Assembly: GCF_014647455.2 (NCBI RefSeq)
Contig: NZ_BMPF01000009.1
Location: 1-64,000 of the forward strand
Direction: 5' to 3'
DNA from: Halarchaeum grantii
Lineage (GTDB): Archaea; Halobacteriota; Halobacteria; Halobacteriales; Halobacteriaceae
DNA: 64,000 nucleotides
The notes beneath the pieces are model-generated. The model was given only the letters and a program-made list of their open reading frames with translations, did no database searches and was not told where the DNA came from. Both the position numbers and the translations under genes were made by a program. Below, piece after piece: positions 17,314 to 26,888 of the stretch (positions are counted from its first letter, which is position 1; each line of letters opens with the position of its first letter).

Positions 17314-18645
17314 ATGCCTCAAGAAAATTCAGGCGGTGACTCAGACGGAAACCCACACCCAAACTCCGGTACTCCCGACAGCGCACCGCTCTTCACGCCA
17401 GACACGAACGTCTACAAGAACCGGGACGCTGTCAAAGACTCATATTCACCGGACAAAATCGTCGGTCGAGACGATGAAATTGAAGACTACATGCAGTCGC
17501 TACAACCCGTCATAAACGGTGAAGAACCGGACAACATCTTCGTCTACGGGAAAACTGGTGTCGGGAAAACTGCAGTCACCGAATATCTCACGAACGAACT
17601 CTCACAATCAGCCTCCCACTACGATATCGACCTCTCGATTCTCACAATCAGCTGTAAGGGGGCAAATACATCGTACCAGACAGCGATACGTCTCGTCAAC
17701 GAACGTCGGTCATCCGACGAACAGCTGAGTCAAGCCGGCCACGCCGAGTGGAAGGTCTACGACGCCCTCTGGGAGGAACTCGACGCACTCGGTGGAACGA
17801 TCCTCATCGTCCTCGACGAGATCGACAATATTCGAGACGACGAACTGCTCTACCAGTTAAGTCGCGCCCGAAGTGAGAACAACATCACAGAGTGCAAGCT
17901 CGGCGTCATCGGGATTAGCAACGACCTCACCTATCGGGATCGACTGAACGCCGAAGTCCGCTCGTCCCTCGGTGAGAAGACCGTCTTCTTCCCACCCTAC
18001 GACGCAAACGAACTCCGAGATGTCCTCCAACGACGCGCCAATCTCGCGTTCCAAGACGGCGCACTCGCACCTGGCGTCCTCCAACTCTGTGCGGCCTTCG
18101 GTGCAAAAGATAGCGGTGACGCGCGAAAAGCTATCACACTCCTACGCGAATCTGGCGACCTTGCCAGAAACGAAAACGCGGATCAAGTAACCGAAGACCA
18201 CGTCGAGCGAGCGCGCGAAACCGTCGAAACCGAAGAAGTCGTCGAGGGAATTGGCGAGAATCTCTCCGAGAACGAGCAGCTAACTCTCTACGCTCTCGCA
18301 ACTCTCACCGCCCAATCAGCCACACCCGCCCGAACACGCCGAGTATATGAGCGATATACACAGCTTGCGAATGCTGCCGGACGCGAACCAGTAAGCAACC
18401 GGCGAATCCGCGACTTCCTCGCTGAACTTGAGTCAATGAACATCGTACAGCAACAACAGCAGAGCGGCGGGACAAACGGCAATTACAACGAACACGAAAT
18501 CGTCCACGACGTCGACGATGTGCTTCGTGGGCTCACCGAGGTCCTCGAAGCCGTCGGCGTCCATGATTCCGTAACTCAGCACGTCACCTTCCATGGGGGA
18601 GGAGACGGCGACACCTTCACAACTGGAACTAACACCACCTCATAA
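17314..18645 (+). CDS. Orc1/Cdc6 family replication initiator
   Basis: This 443-residue AAA+ initiator is about the normal length for haloarchaeal Orc1/Cdc6. Walker A is VYGKTGVGKTAV (about residues 77-88), Walker B is LIVLDEIDN (about 163) and sensor 1 lies in LGVIGISND (about 199). FFPPYDANELRDVLQRRA marks the lid region, and a C-terminal winged helix (about 340-420) should bind the iterons. The protein is expected to bind the repeats at 17016-17258 and load the MCM helicase. A degraded relative is found on the minus strand at 55970-56610. This is the only intact initiator in the window. Confidence 0.93.
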   Translation: MPQENSGGDSDGNPHPNSGTPDSAPLFTPDTNVYKNRDAVKDSYSPDKIVGRDDEIEDYMQSLQPVINGEEPDNIFVYGKTGVGKTAVTEYLTNELSQSASHYDIDLSILTISCKGANTSYQTAIRLVNERRSSDEQLSQAGHAEWKVYDALWEELDALGGTILIVLDEIDNIRDDELLYQLSRARSENNITECKLGVIGISNDLTYRDRLNAEVRSSLGEKTVFFPPYDANELRDVLQRRANLAFQDGALAPGVLQLCAAFGAKDSGDARKAITLLRESGDLARNENADQVTEDHVERARETVETEEVVEGIGENLSENEQLTLYALATLTAQSATPARTRRVYERYTQLANAAGREPVSNRRIRDFLAELESMNIVQQQQQSGGTNGNYNEHEIVHDVDDVLRGLTEVLEAVGVHDSVTQHVTFHGGGDGDTFTTGTNTTS

Positions 18646-18872
18646 TCGCTCACAACGTGCAGCGACGAGTTCCCTACATAACTTGGCGCTCTGATGTCTC
18701 AACATTCTCTACTACTACGAGATGAAACCGCCAGCACCTACAAACAGAGCACTTGAAACGACCTCCCCCCCTCAATCAACGGGCACGCAATATTGAGAGC
18801 CATACTGACCTCCATCACTATTCCCCACGTTTCTGTCCACACGAACATTCCAAACGACCCCTCTCCGGGTCA

Positions 18873-18916
18873 GTTAACCAACAGACTGTGCAATCTGACT
18901 CAAATTGTTGGTTAAG
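18873..18916. repeat. Dyad TTAACCAACAG, copy 1
   Basis: GTTAACCAACAG at 18873-18884 is matched by inverted TTGTTGGTTAAG ending at 18916. The 60 nt upstream (ACGAACATTCCAAACGACCCCTC-like) also recur before the second copy at 19537. A third copy overlaps a promoter at 43152. It may be a partition or operator site for a plasmid-encoded DNA-binding protein. Confidence 0.55.
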
Positions 18917-18951
18917 ATCTGACGACACCACGCGCCCGAACGACGCAGGAA

Positions 18952-19152
18952 ACGCATAGAACGTCACACGAGCGTCATCAACGCGGACGCCCTTGCTATC
19001 CGTTCGATCCCGACCGCCTGAGCGACCTACGCTTGAAAGGTATCCTTGACGACGAAGAGCGGAACGACGGCCGTGGTCGTGGGGCGTACTACCAGTATCA
19101 GCTCGGCGACCGTGAAGACATCATCGGCGAAATCCTCCAAGAAGACGGGTAA
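18952..19152 (+). pseudogene. C-terminal fragment of an unknown protein
   Basis: The frame ending at TAA 19150 reads DRLSDLRLKGILDDEERND, GRGRGAYYQYQLGDREDI and IGEILQEDG. The acidic, Tyr-rich ending looks like a genuine haloarchaeal C-terminus, but there is no start codon or promoter in front of it. Upstream the frame runs into the TTAACCAACAG dyad region. I do not recognise the family. Confidence 0.45.
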
Positions 19153-19536
19153 CTCTCTACTCTCTGTTAGCCAACTATTGAATAGCCACCTCGTGTGGTC
19201 TAACAGCCAATTTGCGGAGGTTTACACTCGACACCTGGTGTGTCTCCCTCACCGGTCTCCCGATCCACGATTGGCTTCGAGCTTCCTGGGCACACGTCAC
19301 GCCGCACAGGACTCCGTACCAGTACGGGACCACCGGCAATCCGACCGGGGTTCGAGAAGGAAGCAATGACTACTGTCGTTTCCAGTTATTTCACTAGTGC
19401 CAGTTGCAGTAGTGGATCCAAAACGGATTCTCTCGCTGGCTAGCCATCACTGAACACTCAAAATGGGTGGTGTCGGTGGATCCGTCTGATTCGCATCCAC
19501 GCGAACACTCCAAACAACCCCTCTCTCCCCCGATTA

Positions 19537-19580
19537 GTTAACCAACAGGCTAGGTCAGGTTGCACAGTCTGTTGGTTAAG
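19537..19580. repeat. Dyad TTAACCAACAG, copy 2
   Basis: GTTAACCAACAG (19537-19548) faces CTGTTGGTTAAG (19569-19580) across 20 nt. The inner part of the right arm (TTGCACAGTCTGTTGG) is the inverse of the left arm of copy 1. The two copies therefore share sequence both as direct and as inverted repeats, 664 bp apart. Confidence 0.55.
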
Positions 19581-19664
19581 CCGATGGTACCGCACTCTGG
19601 TTTTGTGCGAGCGTGCCATCGTACAGTTGTCACGTCCTATCAAGAAATAATTAGTCTAGGTGGC

Positions 19665-19850
19665 TTAGGTCGCAGCATAGAATCGAGCAAGGCCACACTC
19701 TGGACAGACGTAGCAGGTCAGATAGTCGCCTTTGAGATCGAGGGCACCTAAGAGACCACCCCCTGAATCGATACGGATACCATCACCCTTGTATGACGTT
19801 TTGTGTTCCGTCTCGCTCATCTCTACCTCACAATCGGGGCAGGACGGCAT
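19665..19850 (-). CDS. Small zinc-ribbon protein (61 aa)
   Basis: Two knuckles, CPDC at residues 4-7 and CPEC near residue 51, frame a beta-rich core (IRIDSGGGLLGALDLKGDYL). This is a small zinc ribbon of the kind seen in many haloarchaeal nucleic-acid-binding proteins. The start at 19850 places the first knuckle at the very N-terminus, as is usual. It is convergent with the gene at 19965. The partner and target are unknown. Confidence 0.7.
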   Translation of the reverse strand: MPSCPDCEVEMSETEHKTSYKGDGIRIDSGGGLLGALDLKGDYLTCYVCPECGLARFYAAT

Positions 19851-19964
19851 ATACCAAGATACTTAGCCGGGATACAATAGTGGTAGGTTCAGGTTGTGGA
19901 CGAACCGGTGGAGAGCATTCTATGTGGAGAGAAAACTGAAGAAGATGGTATCTGATAATATGGT

Positions 19965-20192
19965 ATGGGACTAGGCTGGGACGATCTATCCGATGATCCG
20001 TGGGAACTTCCCATTTCTAAACCTAAAGCAACGTCATGGGTGGATCTCATTCAGCACCTCAATGGGGCGGGACCACGAGAAACCAAACCTTCTGAGCTTA
20101 GAAGACGGCATAAAGAAAAATACGGAAGCGTGATGGCTATCAGTGCAAAAGGCAGAGTTGTTCGTCAGGATTCGACCACTCCTCACCTATAG
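19965..20192 (+). CDS. Hypothetical small protein (75 aa)
   Basis: The frame encodes 75 residues with an aromatic N-terminal part (WDDLSDDPWELP) and a basic helix (SELRRRHKEKYGSV). A GATAATATGG box lies close upstream of the start, somewhat nearer than a typical promoter. No domain is recognised. The composition is plausible for a haloarchaeal protein, but the evidence is only coding potential. Confidence 0.4.
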   Translation: MGLGWDDLSDDPWELPISKPKATSWVDLIQHLNGAGPRETKPSELRRRHKEKYGSVMAISAKGRVVRQDSTTPHL

Positions 20193-20637
20193 GTGAGTAT
20201 TGGATTGGAGAGGGTGGACAGATACAACGCCCTCAGAACCAGAGTCGTCGAGAGCTCAGCGACAGCATCTGCATGTATCTCATCGAGCGTGCGGGTGGAG
20301 ACCAAAACGTCCCCTCTAACCAGATAACCCTGTGTAAATCTTGCTATAGGTATCTCCATAGACAGTGTGGCGAGCAAATACCGGAGTGGGAATAGTTTAC
20401 TGGGCTTGGTGGGAGTGATCGCGATCTACTTAATTGGTAGGCAGACCTTCCTAACAGTTGTTCCAGCAGGTGTAGTGCCGACCTAATTGGATTTCAACAG
20501 AGCCATATATCTCAGTACTTTATCATTTGTTATACTAAATCATTATTAAGATGATGATGTGTTAGTTTGTTGGTTGTGGCAATAGCGACAACTACACAAG
20601 TTCTTATACTTATGTGTGACAGTCAACTAATTGCTCT

Positions 20638-21582
20638 ATGACAGAGCAATCCCCGACTCGGAGAAAGGTTCTCAGGAGTATCGGAGCTGCCGGAGCACTC
20701 AGTCTATTACCAAGACAGGCTCTGGGAGCGTCAAAAACTGAAGTTGGTACTCCTCTAAAGAATCTTGGGCCGTATAAAGAGGCGACAGTAGAAGAAATGT
20801 CAGCAATATACCAAAGGCGGCCTAATACTGACCAATTTGCAATTAGTACTGGGGCCTTTGGCAACGGAATTGAATTCTACTTGGTATCAGGAGCCCCCTC
20901 ACCACAGAAGAGTCCTAAAGAAGTAATTCCCCTCACCAACAGCTCGGAAATTGGCGTCTTTGCTCCCCAGTGGAGAGGAGAGAGTGAAATTGAGTACACC
21001 CAGGATTATAAACGAAAGGTAGCAAATGTTTCTGCAGATAATAATCTGGAAGATCCAACTATCGTTGATAAAGATGTGAGTCAGAGTGATGGGGAGTTTA
21101 GCACTATGCTGTCAGTTCCGTTCCCCATTCCAAGTAGCCTCCCAATTGATCTTTGTACCCCTATGCCGAATGGGAATCAAATCTGTATACAAACCGGAAA
21201 AATTATCGATAACTTCGGACAGCCACGAGACTGTCGAGACGGCGAAAGCGCCCCTGTTGTCTCAGTTGATGTAAAGATAACAGAAAAAGAGAGTTTTGGC
21301 GCTGGAGATGTAGTTGCTAGTGTCTCCCCTTGGATCGGACTTGAAACAGATGGAAGTGCAGTATGGGTTGGAGAAGAGATATCCGGGGAATGTACTCGGT
21401 ATCCGATAAAAATACAGGATTTCACTGCTGCTCCAGCAGATTTAGTTGATCAGCTGGGTGAAGTATCAGGTGATATTGTTGAAAAATTAGGATATAGTCG
21501 CAACAATGGTGTTCTTGTAGCTGCTGTCGCAGTTGTGATTGCGCTGCTAATTGCCGCACCCCCAACAGGAGTGCCAGCATAA
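20638..21582 (+). CDS. Tat-exported protein of unknown function with C-terminal anchor
   Basis: The product has 314 residues. Residues 1-32 form a twin-arginine signal (RRKVLRSIGAAGALSLLPRQ), and the last 25 (VLVAAVAVVIALLIAAPPTG) form a membrane segment, so the protein is probably exported folded and held at the membrane. The central part has four Cys residues (DLCTP, QICIQ, RDCRD, GECTR), which may pair as disulfides. A CTTATACT box about 30 nt upstream of the ATG fits a leaderless start. The gene is AT-rich compared with the plasmid core. No family recognised; a secreted antimicrobial precursor is one guess without proof. Confidence 0.75.
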   Translation: MTEQSPTRRKVLRSIGAAGALSLLPRQALGASKTEVGTPLKNLGPYKEATVEEMSAIYQRRPNTDQFAISTGAFGNGIEFYLVSGAPSPQKSPKEVIPLTNSSEIGVFAPQWRGESEIEYTQDYKRKVANVSADNNLEDPTIVDKDVSQSDGEFSTMLSVPFPIPSSLPIDLCTPMPNGNQICIQTGKIIDNFGQPRDCRDGESAPVVSVDVKITEKESFGAGDVVASVSPWIGLETDGSAVWVGEEISGECTRYPIKIQDFTAAPADLVDQLGEVSGDIVEKLGYSRNNGVLVAAVAVVIALLIAAPPTGVPA

Positions 21583-21596
21583 AAGAAAGAACCATC

Positions 21597-22198
21597 GGCA
21601 CTGTCTCGTTGAGCCAACTTCAGGAATAAGCAGGTCATTGGGAGTTTGTTCAAGATGCTCGCAGACCTGCTCAACGAAACTGTGGTACGGATTTTTGTTT
21701 ACTCAGGGAGCCAACAACGATCTTGGCGGAATTAGGCGTTGAACACTCACATGGAGCAGTCTAGAATTGGGTGCACCGGGTGGCTGACAGCGAGCAATCT
21801 TGATTATATGCTGCAATTGACCTAGACTCCATACTCATTCTTGATGTCGCATTGTTTGGGTCGCATGGTACCGATCCGGCAGCTGCGTTTCTGCACCGAT
21901 TCACCGAGAAACACGATCTCCCCGGGGCTGAGTTGCTCGTCGATCAATTTGACTATCGGACTGCCCTCTCTCGATTAGAATTGAGCGGTCGGATTAACTA
22001 TACCGAGCGAAAGCTCATTGAAAAGTGATTTCAGACCCTCAAAATGCGCGTCGACCGCTTCCATAATTCGTGGGTGGGCAGTCGGTCAAGCGTTCGCAAA
22101 CATCTTGAACAATTTATGCATTACTACAACCACCAGAGACCGTACCAAGCTCTTAATGGAAAGACATCGGTTGAGGAGGGGCTGAACTAGACAGTACC
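21597..22198 (+). pseudogene. Degraded IS6-family element with both ends
   Basis: The left end GGCACTGTCTCGTTGAG (21597) and the right end CTGAACTAGACAGTACC (to 22198) are imperfect inverted copies. Between them, in broken frames, are the familiar IS6 pieces: GVEHSHGAV, AAFLHRFTEKHDLPGAELLVDQ and a C-terminal YYNHQRPYQALNGKTSVEEG. Many stops interrupt it. It inserted directly behind the Tat-protein gene. No target duplication remains. Confidence 0.75.
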
Positions 22199-22230
22199 AT
22201 TTATTATCATGTGCTCAATTACCGTACAGT

Positions 22231-22650
22231 ATGAGTGACCCTGACCAACATCAGACCGACAAGTCATATTGGTGGTACGGGATCGCATTCTTTGTAACGG
22301 CACTTCCCCTGACTTGGATATCATATGGAATACTACAGTCTGTGAGTGAGACACATTCTTCTTCAGCTGCTCTAGTCCCAACTTCTCCAGAATTTAGTGG
22401 AATTTTCTTGTTCTCTGCTGTAATAAGTGCAATCCTTGTACTCATGACTAGCTTATTAGCTCCTGTTTATTCACTTTGCCTATATTTAGATGTTCGATCT
22501 CTGCAGACAAGTGAATACTGGAAACCAAATAAGACAGTTTGGGCAGTAATCGGTCTACTACATTTATTCACATTTATATCTTCACTAGTTCAATTAGTCA
22601 CAATTCCTGCTGGTGGTTTCTATCTCTATATTCGACATAAGAAAACATAG
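22231..22650 (+). CDS. Small membrane protein (139 aa)
   Basis: Three long hydrophobic segments (about residues 14-36, 50-80 and 98-132) and a basic C-terminus (YIRHKKT) suggest a polytopic membrane protein. The gene sits between two IS6 remnants in AT-rich DNA, 650 bp after the Tat-exported protein gene. No domain is recognised. It could be a partner or immunity-type protein of that gene, but the remnant between them breaks any operon. Confidence 0.55.
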   Translation: MSDPDQHQTDKSYWWYGIAFFVTALPLTWISYGILQSVSETHSSSAALVPTSPEFSGIFLFSAVISAILVLMTSLLAPVYSLCLYLDVRSLQTSEYWKPNKTVWAVIGLLHLFTFISSLVQLVTIPAGGFYLYIRHKKT

Positions 22651-22680
22651 TGTCCAGATGAGCTTGAAAATGAGGTATGA

Positions 22681-23095
22681 GGCATAGTCTAGTTGAGTCA
22701 GTTTGAGAAGTGAGCAGGTCGGTGAGTTTCTTGTCCAAAATGCTCGTAGACCTGCTCAGCGAGAGCTACGAACCGAATTTAGAAGCACCTTGGGAGAACG
22801 AGCGGACGGCGACGCCCGTTAGGGCGTTCGCCGTCCTCCTCCATCAGACCGGTTGTTCACTCAGGGAGCCAACAACGCTCTTGGCGGATTTAGGCGTTGA
22901 ATGCTCGTATGGAGCCTTCTGGGATTGATTCATCGCTAGATAACATCAGGTATAATCCGCCGACGGCATCGCCGTCGCGGGTCGCTGTTGACGAAACCGC
23001 TGTCAAGATTAACGGTGAATGGTCGTGACTGTATGCTGCAATAGACACCGAGACAAAGCTGATTCTTTGTCTATGTGAAGAACATGCACATAGGA
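22681..23095 (+). pseudogene. IS6-family remnant, 5' half
   Basis: An IS6-type left end (GGCATAGTCTAGTTGAG) is followed by an N-terminal transposase frame (22710-22928). After frameshifts comes the first catalytic block (VAVDETAVKINGEW, then AAIDTETKLIL). The element is cut off before the second Asp. The minus-strand remnant at 24782-25426 carries the same subgroup in reverse, so the segment between them is flanked by two inverted IS6 pieces. Confidence 0.75.
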
Positions 23096-23122
23096 TAGGG
23101 CGCAAGTGACAATCGCCGGCGG

Positions 23123-23251
23123 GTGCACTTTCAGTCGCCCGAGTATCTCGTCGACCGGCTCGACGTGATTGCCGAGCTCTTCGATAAAGACTGGACGGAT
23201 GTCCTCGTCGAGGCTATCCGCGCGTACATCGAAAAGACCGCTGACAGCTGA
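23123..23251 (+). pseudogene. Ribbon-helix-helix protein fragment
   Basis: The frame reads VHFQSPEYLVDRLDVIAELF then DKDWTDVLVEAIRAYIEKT. A short beta strand followed by two helices is the ribbon-helix-helix pattern of CopG-type regulators common in haloarchaea. The C-terminal extension is missing and there is no ATG; a GTG at 23123 is the only possible start. It stops exactly where the next fragment begins. Confidence 0.5.
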
Positions 23252-23682
23252 TTGAACAGCTGAGCCAGAACTTCGATCCAGACGTCCAGTTCGGTGTTCA
23301 GACACTCTCGTTCTACAAGCTACAGGATAACGAGGCAGAGTTCCAGTTCTTCAACTTCTTCTTCGGATTGGCCATCGCGGCGTCGATGGGGACACGCGTG
23401 TACATTTCTCAGTTGCCGCTTCCCGACATCCGTGGACGCGATTTCGAGGGTTTCCTCAGAAGGGGGAGGACCTCGGTGGAACATGCCATCCCACCGACCC
23501 CCCTCAACCCTTGGAGGGTGACAAACACAGGCGACGTCGTGTTTCTAGTCTGTCTAGAAGGTGCTGGCGGTCCTCGATTTCCTCGAAAACAGCGGCAAGG
23601 ACATCAACTATCACTGCTCAGGCTGTCGTCAAGATTCCACCCAGGGGCGCTGGCGTTAGCTACAAGATATGGATCTCGCTGA
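23251..23682 (+). pseudogene. Gene fragment resembling type I-D Cas10d (Csc3)
   Basis: One open frame, without start, reads QFGVQTLSFYKLQDNEAEF, then FFGLAIAASMGTRVYISQLP and PDIRGRDFEGF. A conserved hydrophobic stretch ending in TRVYIS-x-x-P is what I recall from the C-terminal half of Cas10d/Csc3, the large subunit of type I-D CRISPR complexes. After residue 70 the frame loses haloarchaeal character. The identification rests on pattern memory only. It is made more interesting by the decayed 37-bp CRISPR at 1318-1503. Confidence 0.35.
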
Positions 23683-23771
23683 CGTATACCGGTGCCGCGG
23701 TGTACGTAACCTGGTTCCTCGTCATTGAGATAAAAACGAAACGATAGAGAAGACTGAGAGCGGGAAACCGA

Positions 23772-24701
23772 ATGGTTACCCAAAGAAACATTACCACCAC
23801 GTGTATAATTAGGAATATGAAAGATACCATTATCGAGGCTATCCGCCAGCCAGAATATACTGGTGAAAATCGGTGTGAGCCGTGTACAGCACTAAACTTG
23901 GTTATTGCAGGAGTCGTCGGATCAGCTATTGCTCGGAAATCAAAGTTGGGGGGTACTGCGGCTTTCGGTGTCTCAGCTGGTCTAATCTACCTCCGTGGAT
24001 ATCTAGTTCCTGGTACCCCAACGCTAACGAAGCAGTATCTCCCACGGGCAGTCCTTCGTTGGTTCGGTAAGCAACCGGAACTAGAAGCTCGAGATGGCCT
24101 TGGCAGCGTACCAGACGAAACGGTGAGTGCAAACAATCAGTCTCCAAAATCTACGATTTCTGAATCAAATAAGCCAGTCGAAGAAATTGACCCTCATGAT
24201 TTCCTTCTCACTGAAGGGATTATTGAACCATGTGAAGCTCGAGATGATCTCTGTCTTACTAAGGATTTTAGTAACCAATGGGATGCTGAGATATCTACCC
24301 TATCTGAAAAGGAACTGGATGCAAGTGAAGCTGTTTCCATCCTTGGAGTTCAGGTTGAGGGAGATGGATTTGAGATAGAACAGTATGGTGAAGCACGTAC
24401 ATTAGTAGCCGGTTCGCAGACAATTGGGAAGTGGCCATCTCAGGGAGCGCTCTTAGCTGACGTTGGAGCAGCACACGTGTTGGATGAGTGGTCAGATGAA
24501 TGGAATGATATTGGACCGGCACAGAAGGGAGAGATTCTTAATGGGCTTCGGCTGTTCTTAGAGCACTGTCCAGGGAGCAAGGGTTCAGTGAGTATGAGTC
24601 AAGAGACGGTAGAATCGTGCTGTTCCTCTCATGAGGTAATCACAGTTTCCTGTGATGATACAGGAGAACGGCTCTTCGAACAGCGGTTGAGCGAGATATG
24701 A
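23772..24701 (+). CDS. Conserved-looking haloarchaeal protein with an N-terminal membrane segment
   Basis: In this 309-residue product a Cys pair (RCEPCTALN, about residues 36-42) precedes one or two membrane segments (LVIAGVVGSAIARK, AAFGVSAGLIYLRGYLV). A long acidic domain follows, ending in a Cys-containing SCCSSHEV motif. A later in-frame Met (MKDTIIEAIRQP) at residue 16 is an attractive alternative start. It lies between inverted IS6 remnants. The function is unknown. The Cys pair beside a membrane span might bind metal or form a disulfide. Confidence 0.65.
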   Translation: MVTQRNITTTCIIRNMKDTIIEAIRQPEYTGENRCEPCTALNLVIAGVVGSAIARKSKLGGTAAFGVSAGLIYLRGYLVPGTPTLTKQYLPRAVLRWFGKQPELEARDGLGSVPDETVSANNQSPKSTISESNKPVEEIDPHDFLLTEGIIEPCEARDDLCLTKDFSNQWDAEISTLSEKELDASEAVSILGVQVEGDGFEIEQYGEARTLVAGSQTIGKWPSQGALLADVGAAHVLDEWSDEWNDIGPAQKGEILNGLRLFLEHCPGSKGSVSMSQETVESCCSSHEVITVSCDDTGERLFEQRLSEI

Positions 24702-24781
24702 TATTCGAATCAATTCAGACGATGTTGCACTAACGACGTAACCCACTTCTCTCGCGGACAATATCCGATACTACTGAACTT

Positions 24782-25426
24782 AGAGTAACGCAGCCATCGA
24801 ACTGCCCACCCACGAGTGGTAAAAGCGGCCGATCCACATTTGGAGGGTATGGAACCATTTTTCGACGTGGCCCCGGTCAGTATAGTCGAGATGACCGCTC
24901 AATCCTAATCGAAAGAGGGTAGTTCGAGAACCGAGTTGATCGACGAGCAACTCAGCCCCGGGGAGATCGTGTTTCTCGGTGAATCGGTGCAGAAACGCAG
25001 CTGCCGGATGTACCATGTGATCCAAACAACGCGACGTCAAGAATCAGCTTTGTCTCGATGTCTATTGCAGCCTACAGCCACGACCATTCACCGTTAATCT
25101 TGACAGCGGTTTCGTCAACAGCGACCAGCTTCGGCTGTGCCTCAGGCGGGTCGCAGCCGCTATCAGCCAGCCGATGCATCCAATTCAAGCCCGCTCCATG
25201 CGAGCGTTCAGCGCCTAAGTCCTCCAAGATCGTTGTTGTCTCCCTGAGCGAACAACCGGTCTGGTGGAGGCGGACGGCGAACGCCTAATGGGCGTCGCCG
25301 CCCGCTCGTTCTCCCAAGCTTCTTCTAAATTCGGGTCGTAGCTCTCGCTGAGCAGGTCTGCGAGCATCTTGGTCGACCAACTCAACGACCTGCTCACTTC
25401 TCAAACTGACTCAACTAGACAGTGCC
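24782..25426 (-). pseudogene. Degraded IS6-family element, minus strand
   Basis: The 5' end (GGCACTGTCTAGTTGAG read on the minus strand, ending at 25426) is intact. Transposase pieces follow in several frames: LLSESYDPNLEEAWENERA, then AVDETAVKINGEW and AAFLHRFTEKHDLPGAELLVDQ. The distal inverted repeat was not found, so the 3' end is truncated near 24782. It belongs to the same subgroup as the remnants at 398, 21597 and 22681. Confidence 0.75.
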
Positions 25427-25586
25427 TACAAATAGGACTTGTAGAATAAATATACAAAATAATACTCTGTCGGAGCTCTGGGATCAGCTACTGGACTGAG
25501 GTTTCAATATATAACTATAAATATATTATTTCTATGAATAGTTCCGTACCACAATCTATTTTTATATTGGCTATTATACACCATGT

Positions 25587-25910
25587 ATGACTACACAGGA
25601 CTTAAGATGGAATATTGCAAGTCTTGGCCTAATTGTAGCTGGTGTAGTTGGAGCGGTTCTTACGTCGCTTCAATTAGGAGCGTATCTCGCGAGTGGACTC
25701 CTCCTATTAGTTGCTATTGCTGGGGTGTTATTGTTACTCCAGAAGCAAAAAGCATACTCAGTTGTCCTATTGGTCTCGGGAATTTTAGCTCTTATATTTG
25801 CCGCTGTTGGTTATCTGAACCAGGGCTTTACCACACTAACTATTCTATATGTTCTCCTTGCTATCGTCGGCCTTATTCGTGGTGGGCAAGCGTTAAGTCA
25901 AGTTGAGTGA
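25587..25910 (+). CDS. Small multi-span membrane protein (107 aa)
   Basis: Nearly the whole protein is hydrophobic, with four likely spans (about residues 10-31, 32-50, 60-78 and 84-100) and short polar links (QKQKAYS, YLNQGF). TTTTTATATT about 30 nt upstream is a good TATA box for a leaderless start at 25587. The gene stands alone after an IS6 remnant. No family recognised. Confidence 0.65.
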   Translation: MTTQDLRWNIASLGLIVAGVVGAVLTSLQLGAYLASGLLLLVAIAGVLLLLQKQKAYSVVLLVSGILALIFAAVGYLNQGFTTLTILYVLLAIVGLIRGGQALSQVE

Positions 25911-26090
25911 TGGACTAATTGCTACTGCGGTATCTACGTCGAGGATTAGTCGGACGCTCTTGTGGCGTAGATTGTTGGTAGATCACAGCACAGTTTTGAG
26001 GATAGTTTTCAGCGCTTCTTTACCTGGTTTTCTGAAGACCTCACGGCGGAGCTGAAGCGCTCAGAGATACGGTGTGAGTCGATCTTTGGT

Positions 26091-26888
26091 GGCGACGCCG
26101 AGCAAGCCGAAGAAGAGTATCTCGTCGATACCTACGGCGATCGGTTGAACGTAACCGTACTCAAGGCCGGCCACCACGGCAGTGCGTCCAGCACCGGAAC
26201 CGCGTTGCTTGATGCAGCTTCCCCGAAGGCCGTCATTGTCTCGAGCAGCTGGAACAACCAGTATGGGCATCCCGCTAACGAGACGCTTGAGCGACTCGCA
26301 GCGCGGAACCTCCCGACGTATTGGACGGCGACACACGGCGATATCGTCTTGACGAGCAACGGCACACAGGTCGCCGTCAAGACCCAGCAGGCCGCCCCGA
26401 CTGCCCCCATGGAGCTTCGTGAGGGCGAACCAGTCGAGCCCGGAACATCCTCACCTGTTGAGGTGCGGACAGTCCTCCGTGGAAGCGGCGATTGGCAGGC
26501 ACCAACCACGACGACGAGTCCGACCAGCACGACGACCGTCGCTGATGGTGGCGTTGACCCGACGGCGCTCAACGTCGTCGACATCCAGGCTGAGCCACCC
26601 GCGAATCAGTCATCGACTGACGAATACGTCGTCTTCAAGAACACCGGAAACGCCACACTCGACCTGAGTGGCTGGACCGTCTCCGATAGCGCCGACCACA
26701 CCTACACGATTCCCGACGGTGTCACACTCGACGCCGGGGAGACGCTCACACTCCATACGGGCAGCGGGACGAACACAGACACCGACCTCTACTGGAACCG
26801 CGGGTCGGCCATCTGGAACAACGGCGGGGACACGATCATCGTGACAACCGACACCGGAACCGAAGCCGTTCGCACAACCTACGAATGA
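26091..26888 (+). pseudogene. 5'-truncated ComEC/Rec2-like metallo-beta-lactamase protein with lamin-tail domain
   Basis: The frame opens abruptly with GGDAEQAEEEYLVDTYG, which belongs inside a metallo-beta-lactamase domain. It continues with VTVLKAGHHGSASSTGTALL and AVIVSSSWNNQYGHP, the classic ComEC-C features. A Thr/Pro-rich linker follows, then a lamin-tail domain (about the last 100 residues: DEYVVFKNTGNATLDLSGWT, LDAGETLTLHTGSG). The first half, including the signal peptide and the HxHxDH metal site, is missing, so the enzyme should be inactive. The gene overlaps DUF3006 by four bases. The in-frame region just upstream comes from an unrelated sequence. Confidence 0.8.
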
